64,000 nucleotides of DNA, from assembly GCF_000430645.1 (NCBI RefSeq), contig NZ_AUMK01000004.1, positions 558,001 to 622,000 of the forward strand, in the 5' to 3' direction. This DNA is from Aquimarina latercula DSM 2041 (GTDB lineage Bacteria > Bacteroidota > Bacteroidia > Flavobacteriales > Flavobacteriaceae). The notes below the pieces were generated by a model. The model was not told the DNA's origin. It searched no databases and saw only the letters and a list, made by a program, of their open reading frames with translations. A program made the position numbers and the translations under genes. Shown here piece after piece: positions 37,527 to 46,809 of this stretch (the stretch's first letter is position 1; every line of letters starts with the position of its first letter).

Positions 37527-38015
37527 TTATTGAGGAAGCATTCTTATATATCTAATAAAACCCTTCCCTGCCACTTTAGACTTAATAGTTTCAGTAGTTA
37601 ATTCAAACTCAACATCATCCTTATAATATTCTTGATCTTCTACCGCAGTTTCAAAACGAATTTTATATCCAGCATCAATTTTATCCTTAGGTATTTTAAT
37701 AATACTTATAGTTCTTTCTCCTCCAGCTATGGTAGCACCAGAAATCGCATCTATATCTGGCCTCCTTTTTCCATAGAATTTCCACCACTCTGTAATATCA
37801 CTATACCACTCACTATCTTTTCCTTGCACATATAAAGTCTGATCATACTCCCCATCTGGTTTCATAAGTGAAATTACCACATAGGCAGCTTCTCCTGTAT
37901 AATTAACCATCTGAATCATACACTTAAGATTCTGAGTCTTCGTTTCATTAGTAAAAGAGACCAAAGTAAAAACAGCTAATGCTGTTAAGAATACTATTTT
38001 TAAAAGTGTTTTCAT
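37527..38015 (-). CDS. DUF2271 periplasmic protein (heme locus)
   Basis: 162 residues with a signal peptide (MKTLLKIVFLTALAVFTLVSF). The mature beta-rich domain carries the DUF2271 features MVNYTGEAAYVVISLMKPDG, SEWYSDITEWWKFYG, then DAISGATIAGG. It starts 27 bases after the ankyrin gene and ends 13 bases before the PepSY reductase, so it is clearly part of that transcript. The DAISGAT block resembles FMN-attachment motifs (SGAT) of flavinylated periplasmic redox proteins, so covalent flavin is conceivable; this is only a suggestion. Confidence 0.8.
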   Translation of the reverse strand: MKTLLKIVFLTALAVFTLVSFTNETKTQNLKCMIQMVNYTGEAAYVVISLMKPDGEYDQTLYVQGKDSEWYSDITEWWKFYGKRRPDIDAISGATIAGGERTISIIKIPKDKIDAGYKIRFETAVEDQEYYKDDVEFELTTETIKSKVAGKGFIRYIRMLPQ

Positions 38016-38042
38016 TTATTCAAATATTTTATTTCCAACAAT

Positions 38043-39545
38043 CTACTCTTGCAGAAAATCTAACTCAATGTTTTGTTTTTGTAATAATTCGTTTTCAGAT
38101 GCTAAATCAAAAACGGTTTCATTAAAACTCGTTTGCATGTTTTTATCAGCTCCTTTCTCTAAAAGAAATTTTAACACATCAATACTCTTTGCCTTCATTG
38201 CAGCCAAATGTAGTGCTGTGTTACCTTCATCGTTTTTACTATTTAATGGAATATTTAATTTCTCAATTTTTTCTAAAAGAGCTACATCATTTTCTTTTAC
38301 TGCCAAATGCCATAATGTTTCTCCTTCTGCTTGATGTTCTGTAAAATCAACTCCTTTTTCTAATAGTAAAGTAATTTTTTGATCGAACTCTTCTGAAGTT
38401 TTTTTATCGTATGACTCCAAAGCATAATATGCTAGTGAATTCCCTTCTGTATCCTTTAGCAATGGATTTGCTCCATTATTTAGTAATAAATTAACAACGT
38501 CAATATTATTTCTTCCAACGGCTTTCATCAATGGCGTTACACCAATTTTATTAGACTGATCAATATCTTTTACGTATTTAATCAAATATTTAATCGCCTT
38601 TAAATCATTTCTAGAAACGGCATTTGAAAAAGGAGTATCACCTTTACCATTTGCTTGATTAATATCTACCCCTTTTTTTATAAAATAATCGAATATATCT
38701 TGTTCCTTATTCTTAAAAGCTAATGCATGCAACGAATTTACTCCATCAGTTGTTACTACACCTGGGCGAATACCTACATTTTCTAAGTATTGATAAAGCT
38801 CTAAATTATTGGCACTATTCCGAGTACCTTGACTGGCAAATATAAAAGCATTTCCTCCTTTAGTATTCAAAGTTTTATAAGCCACACCCTTTTTAATAAG
38901 CAACTCTAAAATCTTCGTATTACCCTTTTTTGCAGCATAATTGAAAATACCATTACCATTATCATCCTGACTGTGTATATCAATGCCTTTATCAACGAAA
39001 TATGTGATCAAAGTTTCATCTTCCAGAAATGGTGCTACAAGTAATAATGGATTGGCACCATCGTTATTTTTTTCTGTCATCGGATTAGCACCATTTTTTA
39101 TACAAAAATCATATAGTTTTGTGTTTTTTTGACCGGTAACCGCTGCAAAATTTAATAATGAGTATCCGTGACTATCAATAATATCTGTTCTCGCTCCTTT
39201 TTCGAGTAGGAACTGCATCATTTCAAGATTATCCCGATAAATTGCCCAAAAAATATAGGTTCTACCATCGTGCGTTTTCTTATTAACATCATTCCCTTTC
39301 TTGGTCAATAGATATTCTATAGTAGAATTCCCCGCTTTTTCTAAAAGTGCGTATGAAACAGCATCAAAAGCAAACCTATTTAACGCTGCTGGATCATTGC
39401 CAGCAGCTATATCCTTATCTATTTGCTCGATACTAGGATTAGACTTCCAGTATGTTCTGTCTAAAAAAACATTTTCTTGTGCTTGTATTTTCGAACAGAT
39501 CAGCACAAAAATAGTAACCAACCATATATTATTTATGTTTTTCAT
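38043..39545 (-). CDS. Exported ankyrin-repeat protein (heme locus)
   Basis: 500 residues. A signal peptide (ending near SKIQAQ) is followed by about a dozen ankyrin repeats running to the C-terminus, for example DGRTYIFWAIYRDNLEMMQFLLEKGA, IGVTPLMKAVGRNNIDVVNLLLNNGA and EGNTALHLAAMKAKSIDVLKFLLEKGAD read in overlapping pieces. Ankyrin repeats are protein-binding scaffolds; a periplasmic one inside a heme operon probably bridges other components or protects a heme-binding protein. It starts one base after the DUF6607 stop codon. Confidence 0.85.
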   Translation of the reverse strand: MKNINNIWLVTIFVLICSKIQAQENVFLDRTYWKSNPSIEQIDKDIAAGNDPAALNRFAFDAVSYALLEKAGNSTIEYLLTKKGNDVNKKTHDGRTYIFWAIYRDNLEMMQFLLEKGARTDIIDSHGYSLLNFAAVTGQKNTKLYDFCIKNGANPMTEKNNDGANPLLLVAPFLEDETLITYFVDKGIDIHSQDDNGNGIFNYAAKKGNTKILELLIKKGVAYKTLNTKGGNAFIFASQGTRNSANNLELYQYLENVGIRPGVVTTDGVNSLHALAFKNKEQDIFDYFIKKGVDINQANGKGDTPFSNAVSRNDLKAIKYLIKYVKDIDQSNKIGVTPLMKAVGRNNIDVVNLLLNNGANPLLKDTEGNSLAYYALESYDKKTSEEFDQKITLLLEKGVDFTEHQAEGETLWHLAVKENDVALLEKIEKLNIPLNSKNDEGNTALHLAAMKAKSIDVLKFLLEKGADKNMQTSFNETVFDLASENELLQKQNIELDFLQE

Positions 39546-39546
39546 A

Positions 39547-40458
39547 TTATGGTTTTTTTACAAATGATTCTATGATAGAATTAATGTCTGCTTCGACTGT
39601 ATAATCTTCTGTAAAAAGATGTTTATATAGTGCTTTATTTTCTACTTTCTGCTCTAATGACAGGTCTTTATTTCTAGCAAAAATTTCATCCCATTTACCA
39701 CGCACCATCGCCCACTTATCACCATGCTCTTTCCACCAATTAGCAGCAACTTCACAACGTTTATTATCCACACGCTTATATACATTATACCCTTTTTCTT
39801 TTGCAATAATCACATCTTCTTTACCCTTTTCTCTTATGATTTTATCATTGTCCTGATCATGGACCCATCCTGTTTTTGTGATTTCATGGCGGTTTCCTCT
39901 AATGGTAACATTATAATCACTTCTAGTAGTATACTCTCTCCGTGGTAATGGTGCGGGTGTTGTGTTTTCCCAAAAGCTTTTTCCATCAACATGAACCCAA
40001 CTAGCTGAACCTTCATAACGAGGGCTATCATCTACTTGAAAAACTTTTTGTGACCATTGTCTAGATACTTCGCTTTTTGGTTTTTGCACATATTTCCAAT
40101 TATTATCCCCATCATAGAGATAAAAATTTAGATTTTCGTATTCCCAATCTTGTCTCCAATGTTTTACAATATGTGGATCAGCAGGATTACCAACTTGTAA
40201 AATATGCTGAATCGATATTTTATCATCTTCATCAACAATTAATTGTGCCCATTCTAATCCTTTTGATATTTTATTTTTAGAAGGCTTATATAAAGAATCA
40301 TTCGTGTAATTAAATGTCTCTGCAAAGTTAAAAGTGACTTCATAGCAACCGCACATTGACTTTATAGCGGTAAGATCATTTTCTTTTTTGTCTGTTTGCC
40401 CCATAACTAAACTTGACATAAATAGTGACGAAACAATTGCTAATTGACTGATTTTCAT
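39547..40458 (-). CDS. DUF6607 exported protein (heme locus)
   Basis: 303 residues with signal peptide (MKISQLAIVSSLFMSSLVMGQ). The conserved parts include SMCGCYEVTFNFAETF near residue 35, EWAQLIVDEDDKISIQHIL, HWRQDWEYENLNFYLYDGDN, WSQKVFQVDDSPRYEGSASWV and ATR/ARGKWDEIF-like segments. I recognise the family (DUF6607) from flavobacterial heme loci, where it sits opposite hmuR; its biochemical role is not known. First gene of the four-gene operon, starting 117 bases from the divergent receptor gene. Confidence 0.82.
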   Translation of the reverse strand: MKISQLAIVSSLFMSSLVMGQTDKKENDLTAIKSMCGCYEVTFNFAETFNYTNDSLYKPSKNKISKGLEWAQLIVDEDDKISIQHILQVGNPADPHIVKHWRQDWEYENLNFYLYDGDNNWKYVQKPKSEVSRQWSQKVFQVDDSPRYEGSASWVHVDGKSFWENTTPAPLPRREYTTRSDYNVTIRGNRHEITKTGWVHDQDNDKIIREKGKEDVIIAKEKGYNVYKRVDNKRCEVAANWWKEHGDKWAMVRGKWDEIFARNKDLSLEQKVENKALYKHLFTEDYTVEADINSIIESFVKKP

Positions 40459-40502
40459 TTTAATAATTATTAAAAAATTTAAGATATAAAAATTTAACTA
40501 CT

Positions 40503-40539
40503 CTTATTTAGACTGAATTAAAATAAGATTATATATTTG
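40503..40539. promoter_or_regulatory. Heme-locus operator candidate and hmuR -7 element
   Basis: Inverted arms CTTATTT (40503-40509) and AAATAAG (40521-40527) lie just before TATATTTG (40532-40539), a perfect TAnnTTTG element that would start hmuR transcription near 40546. The segment TTATTTAGA onwards matches the element upstream of the DUF4856 gene at 21 of 27 positions. It lies between two divergent heme operons and overlaps the -33 region of hmuR, as expected for a repressor site. Confidence 0.55.
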
Positions 40540-40575
40540 CCAAAATTAATCATTATTTTTAATTAATCTAAATTA

Positions 40576-42735
40576 ATGAACAAATTCATTGTTTTTATAT
40601 TATTATTAAGTAGTACTATCTATAGTCAAACAAATATTCCTCATAGGGAAAGTGATTCTTTAAAAACTGAAAAATTAGAAGAAGTCATTCTTACTGCAAC
40701 AAGAACAGAAAGACAATTATCCTCTATTCCGCTTCCGGTTACTTTAATCTCCGGAAATACTATAAAACAATCAGGAAGTGTTAGAATTGATGACATTTTA
40801 GCAGAACAAACAGGGCTTATTCTTGCTACCGATGAAAGCGGTTTTGAAGGTATCCAGATACAAGGAATAGATTCCGATTACACTTTAATTTTAATGGATG
40901 GTGTTCCTTTAGTAGGAAGAAGTTCAGGAAACTTTGATCTTAGTCGACTTACAGTAGGTAATATCAAACAAATTGAAGTTGTAAAGGGGCCTACAAGCAG
41001 TCTTTATGGATCCGAAGCGTTAGCAGGTGTTATTAACATCATCACAGAAAAACCAAAAAACGAAAAACTTAAAGGACAGGCTTCTTATCGTATTGGATCA
41101 TTTACCGCCCAAGATATGAACTTATCATTTCAGCAAAAGAAAGGAAAAGTAAGATATGCTTTATTCGGAAATCGTTTTTCTAGAGATCAATATACCTTAA
41201 ATCCAGATAACAGTGAGCGTTCGATAACAGTTAACCCTATTGAAAACTATACGGTTAATGGTAGGTTTTATTATGATGTGAACGAAAAATTAAAACTAAG
41301 TGCTTCTGGGAGATACTTTAATCAATTACAAGATTCTGGCTTTACTTTTACGGATACTAATGAAGATGGACAAGAAATCACAGTAAATGCGCAAGGAGAA
41401 GCAGTAGAAAGAGATTTAAATGCTCTATTAAAATTAGATCAAAAATGGTCAGAAAAATTTAATACTACTTATGAATTTTACTACACAAATTACATTGCAG
41501 AAGATATCAGTAGAAATACTGAAACTAATGATATCGTATTCAATAATTTGTTTGATCAAAAATTATTTAGAGGCGAAATACGTGCTAACAACATTATTAA
41601 AAATACTGGAACCATAACCACCGGTGCTGGTTATCAATATGATTTTCTAGATCGTACTTTATTTGAAAACGAAGTTAGTTTTAACTCACAGTATATATAT
41701 GGGCAATTCGACATGAATCCTTTAGAAAATCTTAATATTATCATTGGAGCTAGATTCGACAACCATTCTGAATACAATAACCAAGTAAGCCCAAAGTTTG
41801 CATTTAACTATAAAATCACTGATCAACTCTCGATTAAAGGATCTACTGGTTATGGATTTAAAGCTCCAGATTTTAGGCAGTTATATCTAAACTTCACAAA
41901 CCCTTCTGTAGGTTATTCTGTTTTAGGTTATCAAACAGTACCAAGAGAATTACAACTTTTATTTGATCAAGGTCAGTTAGCATTGGGAGAAAATTTAACT
42001 CCAGCTCAAGGACAAGCCAGAGTAGATGAACTTATCCAAGCATTTGATAAAGATCTTAAAGCAGAAAGTTCTATTGGATACAACATTGGAATTAACTATA
42101 GACAATCCAAAAAACTCATTCTGGATATTAATTTCTTCAGAAACGATTTTAGAAACCTTATAGACACCTTCGTACTGGCAAGAAAAACTAATGGCCAAAA
42201 TGTATTCAGCTACCAAAATTTTGATGAAATATACACAGAAGGAATGGAGTTTAGCGCAACCTACAACATTTTTGACAACTTAGAAATTAGTGGTGGTTAC
42301 CAGCTTCTATATGCCTTTAATAAAGACATTAAAGAACAAGTAGAAAATGGAGAACTATTCGTACGAGACGAAAACTTAACATCCATCGTACTTGCAGAAG
42401 AAGATCATTACGGTTTTTTTAATAGATCAAGACATAATGGAAATCTAAAAGTGTTTTGGGATATTCCACAATGGAAATTAAACGTAAATGCTCGTGCCAT
42501 CTACCGAAGTAAATATGGGTTAGGTGATACCAATGGAAATGGAACATTCGATGCATTTGATGATGATGCTGTAGTAGTTGATGGATTTGCAACTCTAAAC
42601 ATAGCCGCGAGTAAGAAATTGTTCAAAAGTTTTGAAATACAAGCAGGCGCAGACAACGTACTGAATTATCAAAATATCAATATCCCCGGTAATCCTGGAA
42701 CCAGAGGATACATAAGAGTTAATTACCAATTTTAA
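40576..42735 (+). CDS. hmuR: HmuR-like TonB-dependent heme receptor
   Basis: 719 residues. Signal peptide MNKFIVFILLLSSTIYSQ, then TonB box/plug region (LEEVILTATRTERQLSSIPL, LAEQTGLILATDESGFEG, QIQGIDSDYTLILMDGVPLVG, IEVVKGPTSSLYGSEALAGV) and a 22-strand barrel ending RGYIRVNYQF. The barrel segment STGYGFKAPDFRQLYLNFTNP matches the FRAP/NPxL-type heme-receptor signature. The following gene is an HmuY-like lipoprotein 11 bases downstream, the same order as hmuY/hmuR pairs in Porphyromonas though reversed. It moves heme across the outer membrane using TonB energy. Confidence 0.9.
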   Translation: MNKFIVFILLLSSTIYSQTNIPHRESDSLKTEKLEEVILTATRTERQLSSIPLPVTLISGNTIKQSGSVRIDDILAEQTGLILATDESGFEGIQIQGIDSDYTLILMDGVPLVGRSSGNFDLSRLTVGNIKQIEVVKGPTSSLYGSEALAGVINIITEKPKNEKLKGQASYRIGSFTAQDMNLSFQQKKGKVRYALFGNRFSRDQYTLNPDNSERSITVNPIENYTVNGRFYYDVNEKLKLSASGRYFNQLQDSGFTFTDTNEDGQEITVNAQGEAVERDLNALLKLDQKWSEKFNTTYEFYYTNYIAEDISRNTETNDIVFNNLFDQKLFRGEIRANNIIKNTGTITTGAGYQYDFLDRTLFENEVSFNSQYIYGQFDMNPLENLNIIIGARFDNHSEYNNQVSPKFAFNYKITDQLSIKGSTGYGFKAPDFRQLYLNFTNPSVGYSVLGYQTVPRELQLLFDQGQLALGENLTPAQGQARVDELIQAFDKDLKAESSIGYNIGINYRQSKKLILDINFFRNDFRNLIDTFVLARKTNGQNVFSYQNFDEIYTEGMEFSATYNIFDNLEISGGYQLLYAFNKDIKEQVENGELFVRDENLTSIVLAEEDHYGFFNRSRHNGNLKVFWDIPQWKLNVNARAIYRSKYGLGDTNGNGTFDAFDDDAVVVDGFATLNIAASKKLFKSFEIQAGADNVLNYQNINIPGNPGTRGYIRVNYQF

Positions 42736-42746
42736 TATTTATAAAA

Positions 42747-43493
42747 ATGAAAAGAGGATTTTATTTATTACTAACGTTTAGTCTTACCATAGCTTCATGT
42801 AGCAGCGATGATGATTCATGTGCAGAAACTGTCTTTTTTGAAGATGCGGATGGAGATGGATTAGGTAACGCAGCAACATCACAACTTGCATGTACAGCTC
42901 CAGAAGGGTTTGTTTCAAACTCAGATGATAATGATGACACGCAAGCCCTTGCTGATCTTATATCAGAAACAACTAGCAATTTACCAGCACCTCAAGAAGG
43001 TGGACAAGGACAACCAATTTCTGGTGATTTTACGCTATTTGATTTAGACACAGGAGCGATCACCACAGATGAAAATAATTGGGATATTGCTTTTAGAGCA
43101 ACAACAATTATTGTTAACGGAGGCGTCTCGCAAGGAACTACGGATGAACCTAGCAGAACCGGAAATGCAGCAGCTTACATAGCTACTGGTACAATGTCGG
43201 ATATCGCTTCTGTAGATTCTAGTCTATTTGTTCAAGATGCAACAGATGCACTTGCTATACCATCTGGAAGTGACGAAGGTTGGTACAACTATTCTGGATC
43301 TCCATTATTCTTAATTACTCCTTTACCAGGGAAAATCTTAGTAATACGTACTTCAGAAGGAAAGTATGCTAAAATAGAAATTCTTAGTTATTATAAAGAT
43401 GCTCCGACTAGTCCTGATGCATTTGTTAACGAAAGTAGATTTTTTACATTCAATTATGTATACCAACCTAATAACAACATCACGACATTTTAA
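42747..43493 (+). CDS. hmuY: HmuY-like heme-binding lipoprotein
   Basis: 248 residues. Lipoprotein signal with lipobox IASC and tail SSDDDS. A short Asp-rich Ca-binding-like loop (EDADGDGLGNAATSQLAC) precedes the HmuY domain (~75-248): FTLFDLDTGAITTDENNWDIAFR, IIVNGGVSQGT, GWYNYSG and a C-terminal RTSEGKYAKIEILSYYKD with FTFNYVYQP. HmuY-type proteins capture heme on the cell surface and hand it to HmuR. The gene follows hmuR after 11 bases and is closed by tandem hairpins. Confidence 0.88.
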   Translation: MKRGFYLLLTFSLTIASCSSDDDSCAETVFFEDADGDGLGNAATSQLACTAPEGFVSNSDDNDDTQALADLISETTSNLPAPQEGGQGQPISGDFTLFDLDTGAITTDENNWDIAFRATTIIVNGGVSQGTTDEPSRTGNAAAYIATGTMSDIASVDSSLFVQDATDALAIPSGSDEGWYNYSGSPLFLITPLPGKILVIRTSEGKYAKIEILSYYKDAPTSPDAFVNESRFFTFNYVYQPNNNITTF

Positions 43494-43528
43494 AAATTCT
43501 GAATTAATATTTACAACTAATTACCCCT

Positions 43529-43584
43529 AGAAGCAATAATTCTATCGCTTCTTTTGTAGAAAACCTTGCTAAGCAAGGTTTTCT
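43529..43584 (+). terminator. Tandem terminators after hmuY
   Basis: First hairpin AGAAGC (43529-43534) with GCTTCT (43547-43552), followed by TTTT. The second is a near-continuous palindrome: arms 43558-43570 and 43572-43584 (core AACCTTGCT / AGCAAGGTT) with a one-base centre, followed by a T-rich run. Confidence 0.8.
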
Positions 43585-43652
43585 TATTTTTTAAAAACAA
43601 CATATTATAATAATACCGTATTTTTGAAATCTTCTGATAAAAAAATGTTGCT

Positions 43653-44888
43653 ATGATTCCGAAAAAACATATTATTGATCGATTTATTAGTTATGTAACT
43701 ATTGACACAGAAAGTGACCCTAATAGTGATACTACTCCTAGTTCAGCAAAACAGTGGGATCTAGCAAATAAACTAGTTGAAGAATTAAAATCAATAGGGT
43801 TACAAGAGGTAACTATTGATGAAAATGCATACATCATGGCAACCTTACCCTCTAATGTAAATCATGAAGTACCTACCATAGGTTTTATTTCGCATTTTGA
43901 TACTACTCCGGATTTTACAGGAGCAAGTGTAAATCCTCAAATTATAGAGACCTATGACGGAAAAGATATCGTTCTTAACGAAGAAGAAAATATCGTATTA
44001 TCTCCTGATTATTTCGAGGATCTAAAACTATACAAAGGACAAACATTAATTACCACTGACGGAACTACACTTTTAGGAGCTGATGATAAGGCTGGTATCG
44101 CAGAAATTATCTCTGCGATGGAATATCTAGTACAACATCCAGAAATCAAACACGGTACAATACGTGTTGGATTTACTCCTGATGAAGAAATAGGTAGAGG
44201 AGCGCACAAATTTGATGTCTCAACATTTGGAGCAGAATGGGCATACACTATGGATGGTAGCCAAATCGGCGAATTAGAATATGAAAATTTTAATGCTGCA
44301 GGTGCAGTGGTTACGATAAAAGGAAAAATTGTGCATCCTGGATATGCTAAAGGAAAAATGATCAATAGTATGTATATCGCACAGGATTTCATTAATTCTT
44401 TACCAAGATTAGAAACACCAGAACATACTAGTGATCGAGAAGGTTTCTTTCATTTATATTCTATGAATGGAGAGGTTGAAGAAACTAAACTTCAATACAT
44501 TATCAGAGATCATGATAAGGAACATTTTGAAGCTCGTAAAGAGATGATGGCAAAATTGGGAGATGAACTAAATAAACAATATGGAAAAGATGTAGTTAAT
44601 GTAACGATCAATGATCAGTATTATAACATGAAAGAAAAAGTGGAACCTGTAATGCATATCGTAGATATTGCAGAAGAAGCTATGAAAGAATTAGGCATTA
44701 CTCCGCTTATTAAACCAATACGTGGAGGAACTGATGGATCACAACTAAGTTATATGGGATTGCCATGCCCTAATATATTTGCTGGTGGGCATAATTTTCA
44801 TGGAAGATATGAATATGTTCCTGTAGAAAGTATGATCAAAGCCGTAGAAGTAATTGTAAAGATCGCCGAACTTACAGCAAAAAGGTAA
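43653..44888 (+). CDS. pepT: Peptidase T (tripeptide aminopeptidase)
   Basis: 411 residues, the standard length for this M20 family dizinc aminopeptidase that removes the N-terminal residue of tripeptides in the cytoplasm. Metal ligands and catalytic residues are visible: His81 and Asp83 in [24 protein letters not shown], Glu pair in [29 protein letters not shown] and the C-terminal His in [20 protein letters not shown]. The lid domain [16 protein letters not shown] is intact. Single gene. Confidence 0.95.
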   Translation: MIPKKHIIDRFISYVTIDTESDPNSDTTPSSAKQWDLANKLVEELKSIGLQEVTIDENAYIMATLPSNVNHEVPTIGFISHFDTTPDFTGASVNPQIIETYDGKDIVLNEEENIVLSPDYFEDLKLYKGQTLITTDGTTLLGADDKAGIAEIISAMEYLVQHPEIKHGTIRVGFTPDEEIGRGAHKFDVSTFGAEWAYTMDGSQIGELEYENFNAAGAVVTIKGKIVHPGYAKGKMINSMYIAQDFINSLPRLETPEHTSDREGFFHLYSMNGEVEETKLQYIIRDHDKEHFEARKEMMAKLGDELNKQYGKDVVNVTINDQYYNMKEKVEPVMHIVDIAEEAMKELGITPLIKPIRGGTDGSQLSYMGLPCPNIFAGGHNFHGRYEYVPVESMIKAVEVIVKIAELTAKR

Positions 44889-45018
44889 TTCGCAATTCAT
44901 CGAGATTTAATAACTTTTAACGATTTTACATTTTTTTCTTATCTAAGAATAAAAACAATGTACCCACTATAGTAGTAGATTTATGTGATAACTATTTAAT
45001 CACTTTAAAACATAAATC

Positions 45019-45897
45019 ATGCAAACTACAGACAAGGTCGTAGATACTGCCGTATCTGCGACTACAGAAACAGGAGGTGCAATAATGAGCTCTCTAGGCG
45101 GTTTTTTCAATTCTATACAAGAAGGAGTTGGCCAATATGGACTCAAAATTGTTGGAGGAATTGTTGCATTAATTATCGGACTTTGGATCGTGAAAATGAT
45201 TATGAAAGCCATTAAAAAAGCTTTCGATAAAAGCAAAGTAGACAGTACCCTAAAACCATTCTTAGTCACTCTAGTAAACTTCCTATTAAAAGTATTATTA
45301 TTTATTTCTATAGCAGGTATTGTAGGTATACCAACAGCTACATTTGCAGCATTACTAGCAGCAGTAGGTTTAGCCATCGGAGGTGCTTTTAATGGATCTT
45401 TAGGTCATATGGCAGCTGGAGTAATGCTACTTGTTTTTAGACCATTTAAAGTTGGTGATCTTATCGAAACGGGAGGCAAACTTGGTTTTGTAAAAGAAAT
45501 CTCTGTCTTCGTTACGATTTTAGAAACTTTTCAGAATAAAACGGAAATTATCCCGAATGGGGCTATCACCGCCGGTACAATTACAAATTTAACAACCATA
45601 GGTAATCTAAGGGTGGATATGCCTTTTGGAATCCAATATGGTACAGACATCGAAAAAGCAAAACAAATTGTGATGGATGTAATGAAAGGCGATAATAATG
45701 TAATGGAAAATCCAGCTCCTAGAGTAGCAGTAAATAATTTAGGTGCAAATGGCGTAGAATTATTAGCATTACCTTATTCTACCTGTGATGACTATTGGGA
45801 TGTATACTGGGATACTAGACAAAGAATTGTAGAAGCTTTAGGTACCGCTGGATATGCAGCTCCACTACCACAACGAATCGTCACTATGAAATCTTAA
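45019..45897 (+). CDS. mscS: MscS family mechanosensitive channel
   Basis: 292 residues, close to E. coli MscS. The N-terminal segment is short (about 45 residues), followed by three membrane segments (~48-66, 88-108, 112-140). The pore helix shows the Gly/Ala-rich packing GIPTATFAALLAAVGLAIGGAFNGSL. The cytoplasmic beta domain follows with FRPFKVGDLIE, GFVKEISVFVTIL and KTEIIPNGAI, and the cage ends in AAPLPQRIV. It opens on membrane stretch to release solutes on osmotic downshift. A 50-bp palindrome follows the gene. Confidence 0.94.
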   Translation: MQTTDKVVDTAVSATTETGGAIMSSLGGFFNSIQEGVGQYGLKIVGGIVALIIGLWIVKMIMKAIKKAFDKSKVDSTLKPFLVTLVNFLLKVLLFISIAGIVGIPTATFAALLAAVGLAIGGAFNGSLGHMAAGVMLLVFRPFKVGDLIETGGKLGFVKEISVFVTILETFQNKTEIIPNGAITAGTITNLTTIGNLRVDMPFGIQYGTDIEKAKQIVMDVMKGDNNVMENPAPRVAVNNLGANGVELLALPYSTCDDYWDVYWDTRQRIVEALGTAGYAAPLPQRIVTMKS

Positions 45898-45915
45898 TCA
45901 ACCTATACTTATATA

Positions 45916-45965
45916 TATTACACAAAAAAGCGCCGTATTTAAATACGGCGCTTTTTTGTGTAATA
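45916..45965. terminator. 50-bp perfect palindrome, bidirectional terminator
   Basis: Positions 45916-45940 are the exact reverse complement of 45941-45965 with no spacer (25-bp arms, centre TTTAAA). The arm contains AAAAAAGCGCCG, so each strand reads a GC-rich stem followed by a U-run. It lies between the convergent mscS and yajC genes, 18 bases after one stop and 10 bases before the other. Confidence 0.9.
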
Positions 45966-45975
45966 AGAGCATTTG

Positions 45976-46275
45976 TTATTTTTTCTTTTCAGCCGGTGGT
46001 GCATTTAATTTCTGGCTCATTTCTAAAGAAATAGCAGATTTATCAAATGTTAATTTACCAGCTCCAGTTTCTATAACAACTGCATTATTTTTTTCGCTGA
46101 AGTCAAAGACTTTTCCGTGAAGACCACTTTTGGTAACTACACGATCTCCTTTTTTAAGCTCTTCAGCAAATTTCTTCTCCTTTTTCGCTTTTTGCATTTG
46201 TGGGCGTATCATAAAAAAGTACATCACTACAAATATTAAAAGTATAAAAGGTAATTGTCCTCCAAATCCTTCCAT
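45976..46275 (-). CDS. yajC: Preprotein translocase subunit YajC
   Basis: 99 residues. Single N-terminal membrane segment (QLPFILLIFVVMYFFMI) followed by RPQMQKAKKEKKFAEELKKGDRVVTKSGLHGKVFDF, the family signature. YajC associates with SecDF and the Sec holotranslocon. It is the last gene of the unit nusB, DUF1573, yajC, starting five bases after the DUF1573 stop. Confidence 0.95.
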   Translation of the reverse strand: MEGFGGQLPFILLIFVVMYFFMIRPQMQKAKKEKKFAEELKKGDRVVTKSGLHGKVFDFSEKNNAVVIETGAGKLTFDKSAISLEMSQKLNAPPAEKKK

Positions 46276-46280
46276 AGATA

Positions 46281-46760
46281 TTACTCGCTAACTGGAGTTC
46301 CGCTTACTGGTTTAGCTTTTGGAGTTACCATTGCCTTAATCTTAAGGATTTCTTTTCCTGCTTCAGTATTTGCAGTAATAGTAACTTGCTTGTTCTGAGC
46401 GTTTGGCTTACCGTTAGAGTTAAACTTTACTAACATTGATCCTGTAGCTCCAGGAGCAACTGGTTCTTTTGTCCACTCAGGAACAGTACAACCACAACTT
46501 CCTTTTGCGTTTACAATTACTAAAGGCGCTTTACCTGTATTAGTAAAAGTAAATGTATGCTCTACTACATCACCTTCATTGATTGTTCCAAAATCGTGCT
46601 CAGTTTCAGAAAAGCTCATTACAGGAAAATCTGTGTTTTTTGCATCACGATCTGCAGCATCAGCTACATTTTCTTCTTTAACTTTTTCTGCTGCATTATC
46701 TTTACAAGACATAAATGTCAAAGCAAAAACACCAGCTAAAATTAAGATTCCTTTTTTCAT
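46281..46760 (-). CDS. DUF1573 lipoprotein
   Basis: 159 residues. Lipobox LTFMSC then an Ig-like DUF1573 domain: PVMSFSETEHDFGTINEGDVVEHTFTFTNTGKAPLVIVNA, read in overlapping parts, KGSCGCTVPEW with a Cys-Gly-Cys, and VKFNSNGKPNAQNKQVTI. The fold resembles ASPM/MSP-type beta sandwiches; the function is not established. Conserved neighbour of nusB and yajC in this phylum. Starts 49 bases after nusB. Confidence 0.88.
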   Translation of the reverse strand: MKKGILILAGVFALTFMSCKDNAAEKVKEENVADAADRDAKNTDFPVMSFSETEHDFGTINEGDVVEHTFTFTNTGKAPLVIVNAKGSCGCTVPEWTKEPVAPGATGSMLVKFNSNGKPNAQNKQVTITANTEAGKEILKIKAMVTPKAKPVSGTPVSE

Positions 46761-46809
46761 TACTTGGGTTTTTAATTAATTGAGGGTTAAAAATACTATT
46801 TTTTTTGAA

